From NCBI RefSeq assembly GCF_009696045.1, contig NZ_VUMT01000010.1, positions 1 to 64,000 on the forward strand: a stretch of DNA of 64,000 bases, in the 5' to 3' direction. Origin of the DNA: Velocimicrobium porci. Its GTDB lineage: Bacteria > Bacillota > Clostridia > Lachnospirales > Lachnospiraceae. The first letter of the stretch is position 1. Every line of letters starts with the position of its first letter. Positions 55,187 through 63,555 of this stretch are shown one piece after another. A program made the position numbers and the translations under genes. A model generated the notes under the pieces. That model worked only from the letters and a program-made list of their open reading frames with translations, was not told the origin of the DNA and searched no databases.

Positions 55187-55247
55187 ATCATTCACCCTTG
55201 TTCCCCTTTTCTATGTTGACCACACTTATAATTTTCCAGTTTCTTAT

Positions 55248-56450
55248 TTAGAACGCCACACGAATCATATTTCGAATAATTAGATTTTCTGCTTTTTCTT
55301 TGTACTCGCGTTCTGTCATTTCTCCTGTTATAAATCCAAAATCACCATATACACCTGCATCAATAGTTTCAATTGCACCAAATACCTCTCTTGCTTTATC
55401 TTCCTCTTCTTTTGGAATACGGACAAAATAACGATGGACAGAGTCATTTATATCTGCAAGCTCCAATGGTTTACTGCTCCAAATCTGCATAATGTTTATT
55501 CCCAAATGTTTTACTGCATCTACTACGTCTGAAACTACAGCACTGGCAGTTGGAAGTTTTCCAGCTCCTGCTCCATAGAACATAACATCCCCTAACAAAT
55601 TTCCTTTTACAAAGATGCCATTGAACACATCATTTACACTATATAATGGATTGGTACTATTTATCATAACCGGAGAAATCATTGCAAAAACTTTATTATC
55701 AACTTTTTTACTTGTACCAAACATTTTGATAACTGCACCGGCTTCTTTCGCATAACGGATATCAACATCGGTTATTTTTGTAATTCCTTCTGTATAGATA
55801 TCTTCAAAATTCACATGCATTCCATATGCCAATGAAGTAAGAATTGCAATCTTTCTGCAGGCATCATACCCTTCTATGTCAGCTTCCGGATTTCTCTCTG
55901 CATACCCTTTTTCCTGTGCATCTTTTAATGCGGTTTCAAAGCCAACCCCTTCTTGGCTCATCTTAGTAAGGATATAATTCGTTGTTCCGTTTAAAATACC
56001 TGTAATTTCCTGAATCTCATCAGCTGTCAAAGATTGATTTAAAGGACGGATAATTGGTATTCCGCCTCCTACACTTGCTTCAAATAAAAAGTTTACTTTA
56101 TTCTTTTTCGCAACCTCTAATAACTCTGCACCATGTGATGCAACAAGTTCCTTATTGGAAGTACAAACGCTCTTCCCCTTTAAAAGAGCTTCCTTCACAA
56201 ATTCATAAGCTGGGTTTACTCCTCCCATAGTTTCTACCACAATTTTCACTTCCGGGTCGTTAACTATTAAGCTATAATCATGAACGACTTTTTCTTGAAT
56301 TGGATCCCCTTCAAAGTCTTTCAAATCTAACACATATTTTACATTAATTTCTTGACCGGCACGTTTGGCAATGCTTTCTTTATTCGTATTTAATACTTCA
56401 ACTACACCGCTTCCAACTGTGCCATATCCTAATACGCTGATTTGTATCAT
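55248..56450 (-). CDS. hom: Homoserine dehydrogenase
   Basis: The enzyme reduces aspartate semialdehyde to homoserine. The 400-aa protein has an N-terminal NAD(P) fold VLGYGTVGSGVVEVL, VETMGGVNPA, the catalytic domain ASVGGGIPII and GILNGTTNYILTKM, and a C-terminal ACT-like segment (about 345-400) for feedback control. It is third in the operon after asd and an ACT-domain gene. Confidence 0.96.
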   Translation of the reverse strand: MIQISVLGYGTVGSGVVEVLNTNKESIAKRAGQEINVKYVLDLKDFEGDPIQEKVVHDYSLIVNDPEVKIVVETMGGVNPAYEFVKEALLKGKSVCTSNKELVASHGAELLEVAKKNKVNFLFEASVGGGIPIIRPLNQSLTADEIQEITGILNGTTNYILTKMSQEGVGFETALKDAQEKGYAERNPEADIEGYDACRKIAILTSLAYGMHVNFEDIYTEGITKITDVDIRYAKEAGAVIKMFGTSKKVDNKVFAMISPVMINSTNPLYSVNDVFNGIFVKGNLLGDVMFYGAGAGKLPTASAVVSDVVDAVKHLGINIMQIWSSKPLELADINDSVHRYFVRIPKEEEDKAREVFGAIETIDAGVYGDFGFITGEMTEREYKEKAENLIIRNMIRVAF

Positions 56451-56468
56451 TACTACCCTCCTAGTTCA

Positions 56469-56912
56469 TTACTCTCTTGCTAATATTTTAAGGGAATGAA
56501 TCCCCCTAATGCTCTCAATTGCATCTAACATTACCATCACATCCACTGTTGTTGGAAGAATTTCCACACTGATTGTCACAGGTGCAATCCCATTGATTGG
56601 AATACTTTGGTTAATTGTCAGTACATTTGCCCCGTCTTTTGCAATCTCATTTAATACCATAGAAAGCAAGCCTGGCTGATCTGCCATCTGAAGCATAAAT
56701 GTAATTGTTTTTCCTTTCGCAGTATCATGAAATGGTACTATATCATCTTTATATTTATAATAAGAACTTCGGCTGATTCCAACCGCATCCGCAGCATCCT
56801 GAACGGTCATTGTTTTATCAGACTCTAAGATGCGGTTAACCTCCACCACTCTTACTAATACGTCAGGAAGTGCTTTTCGTTTTACAATAAAGTATTTATC
56901 CTTATCGTGCAT
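56469..56912 (-). CDS. ACT domain-containing protein (UPF0735)
   Basis: A 147-aa protein with an N-terminal helix-turn-helix-like segment (MTVQDAADAVGISRSSYYKY at about residues 35-54) and a C-terminal ACT domain (about 75-145) that likely binds an amino acid. It matches the UPF0735 group, often next to hom. The HTH plus ACT layout suggests an amino acid-responsive regulator, so it may sense threonine or a related product; this is inference. I start at the ATG 7 nt after GGAG; the longer frame would overlap asd. Confidence 0.88.
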   Translation of the reverse strand: MHDKDKYFIVKRKALPDVLVRVVEVNRILESDKTMTVQDAADAVGISRSSYYKYKDDIVPFHDTAKGKTITFMLQMADQPGLLSMVLNEIAKDGANVLTINQSIPINGIAPVTISVEILPTTVDVMVMLDAIESIRGIHSLKILARE

Positions 56913-56929
56913 CTTTTCACTCCATTTTC

Positions 56930-58015
56930 TTATTTTTTCGCAATGTAACCTTGTGCTTTCAATAACTCGGCACAAAGAATTGCTCCACCTGCTGCTCCGC
57001 GAACTGTGTTATGGGAAAGTCCAACAAATTTATAATCGTATACTGTATCTTCTCTAAGACGTCCCATTGAAACTCCCATACCACGCTCAAAATCCCGATC
57101 TAAGACAACCTGTGGACGATTATCCTCTTCTAAATATTGAATAAACTGCTTTGGCGCACTTGGAAGGTTCAATTCCTGTGGAAGACCTTTAAAATTCACC
57201 CAGCGGTCGATTATTTCTTCTTTGGTAGGTTTCTTTTCAAATGAAACAAAAACTGCTGCCGTATGTCCATCTAATACCGGAACACGAATACATTGGGTTG
57301 TAATCAATGGTCCGTCCGCTTTTTTAATTTCACCATTTTCAACTTTTCCCCATAATTTCAATGGTTCCTGTTCACTCTTTTCTTCTTCTCCAGCAATATA
57401 TGGGATAATATTTCCTTCCATTTCAGGCCAATCCTTAAATGTCTTTCCGGCTCCTGAGATAGCCTGGTATGTAGTCGCAACTACAACTTTTGGCTTAAAT
57501 TCCATCAGAGCTGTTAAAGCCGGTGCATAGCTTTGAATAGAGCAGTTTGGTTTTACAGCAATAAATCCTTTTTTTGTGCCTAAACGTTTCTTTTGAGCTT
57601 CAATTATCTCAAAATGTTCCGGGTTAATTTCCGGTACAACCATTGGAACATCTTTTGTCCATCTGTGAGCACTATTGTTGGAAACAACCGGTGTTTCCGT
57701 CTTTGCGTATTTTTCTTCAATTGCTTTTATTTCTTCCTTTGTCATATCAACTGCACTGAATACAAAATCTACTAAAGAAGCAACCTCTTCTACATCATTT
57801 ACATTTTTTACTATTAATTTTTTCACTGCCTCTGGCATTGGGCTATCCATCTTCCAGCGATTTCCAACTGCTTCTTCATAGGACTTTCCGGCACTTCGCT
57901 GACTTGCGGCAACCAATGTCACTTCAAACCAAGGATGATTTTCTAATAAAGATATAAATCTCTGACCAACCATTCCTGTTCCACCAAGAATACCAACTTT
58001 TAACTTCTCACTCAT
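56930..58015 (-). CDS. asd: Aspartate-semialdehyde dehydrogenase
   Basis: Asd reduces aspartyl phosphate to the semialdehyde. The 361-aa protein has the NADP fold GILGGTGMVGQRFISLL, the active-site cysteine in VKPNCSIQSY and QAISGAGKTF, which match the archaeal/fungal-type branch rather than the E. coli one. GGAG lies before the chosen ATG at 58015. It leads the five-gene aspartate-family operon. Confidence 0.96.
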   Translation of the reverse strand: MSEKLKVGILGGTGMVGQRFISLLENHPWFEVTLVAASQRSAGKSYEEAVGNRWKMDSPMPEAVKKLIVKNVNDVEEVASLVDFVFSAVDMTKEEIKAIEEKYAKTETPVVSNNSAHRWTKDVPMVVPEINPEHFEIIEAQKKRLGTKKGFIAVKPNCSIQSYAPALTALMEFKPKVVVATTYQAISGAGKTFKDWPEMEGNIIPYIAGEEEKSEQEPLKLWGKVENGEIKKADGPLITTQCIRVPVLDGHTAAVFVSFEKKPTKEEIIDRWVNFKGLPQELNLPSAPKQFIQYLEEDNRPQVVLDRDFERGMGVSMGRLREDTVYDYKFVGLSHNTVRGAAGGAILCAELLKAQGYIAKK

Positions 58016-58099
58016 ATCTCTACTCCTATCTGCGTTTTTATGTTCAATCAAAATTACTTACGCGTTTTCCTACGAAAGACATTTGTCTTATTAGGAAAT

Positions 58100-58128
58100 A
58101 TAGTACACTTTTTTTTATAAAAATACAA
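58100..58128 (-). promoter_or_regulatory. Promoter of the asd operon
   Basis: TTGTAT (58123-58128), a 17-nt spacer and TACTAT (58100-58105) on the minus strand. The leader of about 80 nt contains a small hairpin (CCTA/TAGG with inner AGACA/TGTCT, 58071-58097) but no recognised lysine riboswitch or T-box. Confidence 0.55.
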
Positions 58129-58205
58129 TAAGAATTTACTCTAAATTTCTTTTTTGTTAATATTATATATTGTACTGTCTTTTTTATGCGGTCATTTGTC
58201 TATTT

Positions 58206-58646
58206 TTACTTTAGCTCTTTACCAAGGAAACGCATTTTTCCTATCGCAGGCCTTGTTGGTTTCTCACCAACCTGAAATTCATCAAATTCCAGTTCTTTTT
58301 TTAATGCAGCTGACATTTTATGTGCACATTCCGAACAAAATCGTCCGGAACGAATATCCTGTCCACATTTCTCACATTTAATGAAAATAGGTGAATTATT
58401 TGGTATCTCAAGGCGTCCTGCTTTTAAATATTCTGTAATCTGATGAATGGGAACTCCGGTTGCCTCCTCTACCTCAATCATTGTTGCTCCCGGATTCGCA
58501 TAAATATAATTTTTTACCCAATCAAATTCTCTTGCTTCTGCCTCTCTACATCTTGGACAAATCGCATGGCCAATTCCACTGTAAACAAATAAACCTCTGC
58601 AACGCATACAAGTTCTTAGATTTAATTCTCTTTTTTCTTCATCCAT
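58206..58646 (-). CDS. Flagellar-region zinc-ribbon protein (YvyF-like, TIGR03826)
   Basis: A 146-aa protein with an N-terminal zinc knuckle (CMRCRGLFVYSG then CPRCREAE), a MerR-like helix-turn-helix (GATMIEVEEATGVPIHQITE) followed by YLKAGRLEIPNN, and a second ribbon (CEKCGQDI and CSEC). This is the layout of YvyF/TIGR03826 proteins that sit near flagellar genes in Firmicutes. No flagellar gene is next to it here. It probably regulates something related to motility, which is inferred from the family only. Confidence 0.85.
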   Translation of the reverse strand: MDEEKRELNLRTCMRCRGLFVYSGIGHAICPRCREAEAREFDWVKNYIYANPGATMIEVEEATGVPIHQITEYLKAGRLEIPNNSPIFIKCEKCGQDIRSGRFCSECAHKMSAALKKELEFDEFQVGEKPTRPAIGKMRFLGKELK

Positions 58647-58664
58647 TCATTCACACCTCTTCCT

Positions 58665-59639
58665 TCACTGTATAGCATTTGCTTTTTCTCCATATGTTTC
58701 TAATAAGAAAGTCAATTCATCTAAGTTTTCTATCTCATTTACTTTATTTCTCAGTTTGGAAGAACCTGGATACCCCGCAGTATACCATGCAACATGCTTG
58801 CGCATTTCACGTATACCAGTATACTCCCCTTTCCACTCAATTTGCAATTTTGCATGACGCAATATCATATCAATCACTTCATTGATGGCAGGCTTCTCAA
58901 TTATTGTTCCATTATCAAGATATTCTTTTATTTGTCGAAATATCCATGGATTTCCTCTTGCTGCTCTTGCAATCATAAGCCCATCACAGCCTGTATACGA
59001 TAACATACGCTCGGCGTCCTGAGGTGTTGCAATATCTCCATTGCCAATCACCGGAACCGACACACTTTGTTTGACCCGTCGTATAATATCCCAGTCCGCT
59101 TTTCCTGCATAATATTGCTCTCTTGTTCTTCCATGCACCGCTATTGCCGAAGCTCCCCCCTGCTCTGCCGCTTTTGCAGCCTCCACTGCACTGCAGTCAT
59201 CCTTTGAAAAGCCTTTTCTTATTTTAACCGTTACAGGTTTTTGAATCGCTTTTACAATGGAAGATACGATTTCTTCAATCAAACTAGGATTTTTTAATAA
59301 AGCAGACCCTTCTCCATTATTTACTACCTTAGGTACCGGACAACCCATATTTATATCTAATATATCAAAATTACGTTCTTCTATCTTCTTTGCCATCTCA
59401 CTCATAATATATGGGTCACTGCCAAAAAGTTGAAGTGCAACCGGTCTCTCTTTTTCATCAATTGAAATAAGTGCTTCTGTATTTTTATTATTATACATGA
59501 TTCCTTTCGCACTTACCATCTCTGTGTATAAAAGATCTACTCCCTGCTCTTTACATAATAATCGAAATGGCAAATCTGTTACACCTGCCATAGGACCTAA
59601 TGAAAGTATTCCATTTATTTTTACATTTCCTATTTGCAT
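58665..59639 (-). CDS. dusB: tRNA-dihydrouridine synthase
   Basis: The FMN enzyme reduces uridines in the tRNA D-loop. The 324-aa TIM barrel shows LGPMAGVTDLPFRLLC, the catalytic Cys in DINMGCPVPKV, VKIRKGF and AVHGRTREQYYAGKADW, the family order of DusB. GGAG precedes the ATG. A candidate structured RNA with its own promoter ends about 90 bp upstream, so transcription may enter from it. Confidence 0.95.
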   Translation of the reverse strand: MQIGNVKINGILSLGPMAGVTDLPFRLLCKEQGVDLLYTEMVSAKGIMYNNKNTEALISIDEKERPVALQLFGSDPYIMSEMAKKIEERNFDILDINMGCPVPKVVNNGEGSALLKNPSLIEEIVSSIVKAIQKPVTVKIRKGFSKDDCSAVEAAKAAEQGGASAIAVHGRTREQYYAGKADWDIIRRVKQSVSVPVIGNGDIATPQDAERMLSYTGCDGLMIARAARGNPWIFRQIKEYLDNGTIIEKPAINEVIDMILRHAKLQIEWKGEYTGIREMRKHVAWYTAGYPGSSKLRNKVNEIENLDELTFLLETYGEKANAIQ

Positions 59640-59730
59640 AATTCTTACTCCAATTCCACAATTCGTAAATTTTACTTTTATTTAATTACTCTTAGATTTC
59701 TTTATGAAATCTATCTAGTTATATGTGCTT

Positions 59731-59878
59731 AAATAGAAAAAGGAAAATCGCCCACAAAGTGTTTGACCCCTATATGGCACAAAATAATTACCCTAACCGG
59801 TCAAGACACTGGTAGTATTTTTACATCTTTTTTCTTGTCTAAATAGATGAGCAACTACCCTGTACACGATTTTTCCCT
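59731..59878 (-). ncRNA. Candidate structured small RNA or leader upstream of dusB
   Basis: About 148 nt from the promoter at 59885-59913 to a T-run. The ends pair (GGAAAAATCG at the 5' side with CGATTTTCC at the 3' side) and enclose two helices. One is GGTAGT...ACTACC with inner CATCT/AGATG. The other is GTGTcTTGACC with GGTCAACAC-type pairing (one bulge). The closing stem followed by TTTTTC can serve as a terminator. No ORF fits. I could not match it to a known class; the three-way junction does not look like canonical 6S, SRP or tmRNA. It might also be a riboswitch for dusB. Confidence 0.5.
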
Positions 59879-59884
59879 CGTTTT

Positions 59885-59913
59885 ATTATAACACATTTTT
59901 TCCTTCGAAACAA
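59885..59913 (-). promoter_or_regulatory. Promoter of the structured RNA
   Basis: TTGTTT (59908-59913), a 17-nt spacer and a perfect TATAAT (59885-59890) on the minus strand, 6-8 bp ahead of the first paired base of the RNA. Confidence 0.7.
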
Positions 59914-59929
59914 TTTTTGTATCTTCCCA

Positions 59930-60283
59930 TTACTCTTCCTCTAACAATTCCGAAACATCTTCATTTAAGAAAAATGCCTTATAATATAATTCTAATGCCT
60001 CTAACAATTCTTTTTTTTCATTTTGCAGCTGTTTCACCTTCAATACGCTTCCAATCTCGTCAAATAACAAATCACCTTCATCAGCTGTTACATTAAATAA
60101 CAAATTGCCGTCTTCGTCGAACTCTAATGTAAGGATTCCTCCTACATCTGCCGTATAAAGAACACACATAATCTGTAACTCTTCTTTTATTGATTCCGGC
60201 AACCTTTGAAATTGTTCATTTAAATAATATTTTTCTTCATAGGCGCTTGATGCACACAATACAACATTCTCAAACATAACCAT
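59930..60283 (-). CDS. DUF6145 family protein
   Basis: A 117-aa acidic, soluble protein with LCASSAYEEKYYLNEQFQRL, a beta-rich middle (GGILTLEFDEDGNLLF) and a C-terminal helix rich in Glu and Leu (KELLEALELYYKAF). It fits DUF6145, a short family found mainly in Lachnospiraceae. GAGG lies 5 nt before the ATG, and the start overlaps the end of birA by 14 bp, so it is coupled to it. No function is known. Confidence 0.75.
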   Translation of the reverse strand: MVMFENVVLCASSAYEEKYYLNEQFQRLPESIKEELQIMCVLYTADVGGILTLEFDEDGNLLFNVTADEGDLLFDEIGSVLKVKQLQNEKKELLEALELYYKAFFLNEDVSELLEEE

Positions 60284-61250
60284 ATATACCTCTTACTGAT
60301 ACCTCTCCAGACATAACTGTCCGAATTCCTTTTTCAGTCTGTACCAGAAGTTCTCCTTTCTCATTAATTCCTTTCGCAATTCCTTCAAATGAAGTCTGTT
60401 TTTCTTGTACAACTACTTTATTCTCTATATTAATAAGCATTTGATTATATTCTGTTAAAAGCAACCGCAAATCCTGATTTAAGGTAAATTGCTCATAATA
60501 AAATTCCAAATACTCCATTATTTTCTCTATTATCCGGCTTCTTTTATAAGTTTTATGACTTTCTATAAAAAGAGAAGTTGCCCGCTCCGAAATCTCCTCT
60601 GGGAAGTCCTTTGTATTAACATTAATACCAATTCCTATTACTACATAGTGAATATAGTCCAATTCTGAACTCATCTCGGTCAGAATTCCACATACTTTCT
60701 TTCCATTTACTACGATATCATTTGGCCATTTAATATAAGATTCCAAACCGGTCTGCTCCCTAATTACCCTGTTTACTGCAAGGGCTGTAACTAAAGTGAG
60801 CATGGAAGCATTATATGGGGAGATATCCGGTTTTAATACGAGCGACATCCATATTCCGGTTCCTTTTGGCGAGCTCCAGCTTCTTCCCCTTCTCCCCTTT
60901 CCATTCGTCTGTTTTTCCGCTGTTACTAAATAACCATGATTGGCAATGCCCTGTTCTGCCAGCTTTTTTGCCTGAACATTCGTAGAATCCATCTCTTCCT
61001 TATAATATACTTCATGTCCAAACACTCTTCCTTCCAGTTCACTCTCAAGTTCTTCTCCTGTAACAATGTCAGGGCATTTTTCTAAATGATATCCACGATT
61101 GGATACCGAGTCAATCTGATAACCCTCTTCTTTCAATTGATTCATTATCTTCCAAATGGCAGTTCTCGACACTTGAAGCCGATTACATAACTCCTGACCT
61201 GAAAGATATCCTTCTTCCCTTTTCAATAATCGAAGAATTTCACTTTTCAT
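60270..61250 (-). CDS. birA: Biotin operon repressor / biotin-protein ligase
   Basis: BirA attaches biotin to carboxylase carriers and represses biotin genes. The 326-aa protein has an N-terminal winged HTH (residues 1-60, with LQVSRTAIWKIMNQLKEEG), the catalytic core with GKGRRGRSWSSPKGTGIWMS and KWPNDIVVNGKKVCGILTEM, and a C-terminal SH3-like domain. It is therefore the bifunctional form. AAGGA precedes the ATG. No biotin operator was recognised in this window. Confidence 0.95.
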   Translation of the reverse strand: MKSEILRLLKREEGYLSGQELCNRLQVSRTAIWKIMNQLKEEGYQIDSVSNRGYHLEKCPDIVTGEELESELEGRVFGHEVYYKEEMDSTNVQAKKLAEQGIANHGYLVTAEKQTNGKGRRGRSWSSPKGTGIWMSLVLKPDISPYNASMLTLVTALAVNRVIREQTGLESYIKWPNDIVVNGKKVCGILTEMSSELDYIHYVVIGIGINVNTKDFPEEISERATSLFIESHKTYKRSRIIEKIMEYLEFYYEQFTLNQDLRLLLTEYNQMLINIENKVVVQEKQTSFEGIAKGINEKGELLVQTEKGIRTVMSGEVSVRGIYGYV

Positions 61251-61276
61251 TTTCTCTTCCTTCTTTTACTTTGTAA

Positions 61277-61555
61277 TCACAACAAATTTAATATATATAT
61301 GCCAATTATTAAAATACAGGCTCCCACTGTCATCAATGCCATTCCGGTTCCTCTAGTTCTCTTGCTTTGATAGCGCTTTATTCCATTTCCTATATTCATA
61401 AAGCCGGACAACAAAATCATGAGTCCTATCACAATCTTGTTGCCCGGGAACATACAAAACAGAACAACTGTAACAATAAGAACCAGTCCTAATAATACAT
61501 TTAACACATCTATAATCAGATGGTTCTCTTTTATTATCTTGACCAGCTTTTTCAT
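61277..61555 (-). CDS. Small membrane protein
   Basis: A 92-aa protein with three hydrophobic helices (about residues 13-33, 37-52 and 70-90) joined by a basic turn (KRYQSKRTRG). I start at the ATG that follows GGAGG after 12 nt, because the longer frame would overlap the citrate synthase gene. It lies between gltA and birA on the same strand. No family was recognised. Confidence 0.65.
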   Translation of the reverse strand: MKKLVKIIKENHLIIDVLNVLLGLVLIVTVVLFCMFPGNKIVIGLMILLSGFMNIGNGIKRYQSKRTRGTGMALMTVGACILIIGIYILNLL

Positions 61556-61577
61556 ATTCGCTTCTGTCCTCCGTCTT

Positions 61578-62942
61578 TTAACGTTCCTCCATTGGAACAT
61601 AATTTTTGTGTTTTGCCACCGCTTTATAAGCAGGACGAATAATCTTACCTTCATTAATCAGCTCTTCCAAACGGTGTGCACTCCAGCCCGCAATTCTTGC
61701 AATTGCAAAAATCGGAGTATATAACTCAAATGGAAGTCCTAACATATTATACACAAAACCACTATAAAAATCCACATTTGCACTAACACCTTTATAAATC
61801 TTACGCTCACTTGCAATTACTTCCGGTGCCAAACGCTCTACCATGGAATATAGGCTAAATTCCTTTTCAAATCCTTTTTCTACCGACAGCTTCTCCACAA
61901 ATCCCTTTAAAATATTCGCTCTAGGGTCTGAAATAGAGTATACAGCATGCCCCATTCCATAAATCAGTCCTTTTTTATCAAAAGCTTTTTTATTTAAAAT
62001 GTCAGTCAGATACTGCCTTACTTCCTCTTCATCTTCCCAATCTTTGATTGTATCTTTCATGTCTTCAAACATCCGCATAACTTTAATATTGGCACCACCA
62101 TGCTTTGGTCCTTTTAAAGAACCAAGTGACGCAGCAACTGCAGAATACGTATCTGTTCCCGAAGAAGTTACAACATGCGTTGTAAAGGTCGAGTTATTAC
62201 CTCCACCATGTTCCGCATGAAGTACCAATGCAAGGTCTAAAATCTTGGCTTCTAACTCTGTATACTTACTATCCGGCCGTAAAATATGCAAAATATTTTC
62301 TGCCGTAGATAAGCCCTCCACCGGCTGATGAATAAAAAGACTATTTCCATCGTGATAGTGGCTATATGCCTGATAACCATAGACGGAAAGGAGTGGAAAT
62401 AAAGCAATTAACTGAAGACATTGCCTTAACACATTCTCAATCGAAGTATCATCCGCTTTTTCATCATACGAATACAGCGTCAGGACACTTCTTGCCAAAG
62501 TATTCATCATGTCCCGACTTGGTGCTTTCATAATAATGTCTCTTACAAAACTTGTAGGAAGTTCCTTTCTATATTGGGAAAGTAAATGATTTAATGTATC
62601 TAATTCTTCCTTTGTTGGCAATTTCCCAAACAAAAGTAAAAATACCGTTTCCTCAAATCCAAAACGTTTTTCCCGAATAAATCCCTGTACAATTTCCTCA
62701 ATATCAACCCCTTGATAATACAGCTTTCCTTCTGTAGGAACAATGTCCCTGTCGACCATAATATGCGAACGAATCTCCGATACTTCTGTCAAACCCGTCA
62801 GTACACCTTGTCCACTGACATCACGAAGTCCCCTTTTTACTTCGTATTTGCCATATAATTCAGGATTAATTGCAAGACTTTCTTTACATTTTACAGCCAG
62901 TTCTTTAATCTCTGGTTCAATTGCCGAATATTCTTTTGCCAT
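61578..62942 (-). CDS. gltA: Citrate synthase
   Basis: The enzyme joins oxaloacetate and acetyl-CoA; in an anaerobe it feeds glutamate synthesis. The 454-aa protein has LHAEHGGGNNSTF and GPKHGGANIKVM (catalytic histidine regions), GMGHAVYSISDPRA and YSGFVYNMLGLP. It is slightly longer than most because of an N-terminal extension with NPELYGKYEVKRGLRDVSG. The gene is monocistronic or leads the unit with the small membrane protein and birA. Confidence 0.96.
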   Translation of the reverse strand: MAKEYSAIEPEIKELAVKCKESLAINPELYGKYEVKRGLRDVSGQGVLTGLTEVSEIRSHIMVDRDIVPTEGKLYYQGVDIEEIVQGFIREKRFGFEETVFLLLFGKLPTKEELDTLNHLLSQYRKELPTSFVRDIIMKAPSRDMMNTLARSVLTLYSYDEKADDTSIENVLRQCLQLIALFPLLSVYGYQAYSHYHDGNSLFIHQPVEGLSTAENILHILRPDSKYTELEAKILDLALVLHAEHGGGNNSTFTTHVVTSSGTDTYSAVAASLGSLKGPKHGGANIKVMRMFEDMKDTIKDWEDEEEVRQYLTDILNKKAFDKKGLIYGMGHAVYSISDPRANILKGFVEKLSVEKGFEKEFSLYSMVERLAPEVIASERKIYKGVSANVDFYSGFVYNMLGLPFELYTPIFAIARIAGWSAHRLEELINEGKIIRPAYKAVAKHKNYVPMEER

Positions 62943-63007
62943 AAATTATTTGCTCCCTTCTTTTACTTGAGACCCTCTTATCTCAAATTATAAACACAAG
63001 TATATCA

Positions 63008-63047
63008 TAAAAGAAACAAAAGACACAAGATAAAATCTTGTGTCTTT
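63008..63047 (-). terminator. Terminator of the HTH regulator gene
   Basis: The arms AAAGACACAAGAT and ATCTTGTGTCTTT form a perfect 13-bp stem with a 3-nt loop (63019-63047). On the minus strand TTTGTTTCTTTT follows. Confidence 0.88.
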
Positions 63048-63089
63048 CCATTTAACTGTCCGACTACAGGAATATAAATAACAAATTCT

Positions 63090-63434
63090 TTAGTGCACCT
63101 GTTTTTTCCTGTTATCCAAAGCTGCAAATACAGATTGAATTATATCAACAGCCATCTGTTTTTCTTCTTTCGAACGTTCATTCACTAACTGAAGCCATAG
63201 TTTATTTGTATTCTCTTCCTTATTTGTCATTGATTCTGATAATAAATAATCAATCGAAATTCCTAACCGTTTTGTAAGGATTTCTAAATTATCTAATGTA
63301 AGGCTTCTCTCACCACGCTCGATTTGTCCTATATATGCTGTTGATAAATTCACCTCTTTCCCTAGTTTTTCCTGAGTAAGGTGGAGCTTTAGACGCTCGT
63401 CCCGGATTTTTTTTCCAAAGATGATGTAGTTCAT
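63090..63434 (-). CDS. XRE family HTH regulator
   Basis: A 114-aa protein. The HTH covers residues 5-60: LTQEKLGKEVNLSTAYIGQI and ERGERSLTLDNLEILTKRLG, typical for XRE/lambda-repressor folds. The C-terminal part (about 70-114) is a short helical region with VNERSKEEKQMAVDIIQSVF, probably for dimerisation. GGAGG precedes the ATG at 63434. The target is unknown. Confidence 0.93.
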   Translation of the reverse strand: MNYIIFGKKIRDERLKLHLTQEKLGKEVNLSTAYIGQIERGERSLTLDNLEILTKRLGISIDYLLSESMTNKEENTNKLWLQLVNERSKEEKQMAVDIIQSVFAALDNRKKQVH

Positions 63435-63555
63435 GTGAGTTTCCTCCTAACGGTTATATTATTAAAAATAGGCATTGCGGTGTAGTAGAGTTAACTAGAA
63501 ACCACCTTGTAGTCTGTAGTTCTGCAGAAAATACTCTAAAACACTTATCTACAAA

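Noticed and set aside
58016-58205. Lysine riboswitch or T-box ahead of asd
   Set aside because: No conserved boxes and the leader is only about 80 nt; just a small hairpin is present.
59731-59878. Calling the dusB upstream RNA 6S RNA
   Set aside because: 6S RNA is one long hairpin with a central bubble; here two separate helices sit within a closing stem, so the class is left open.
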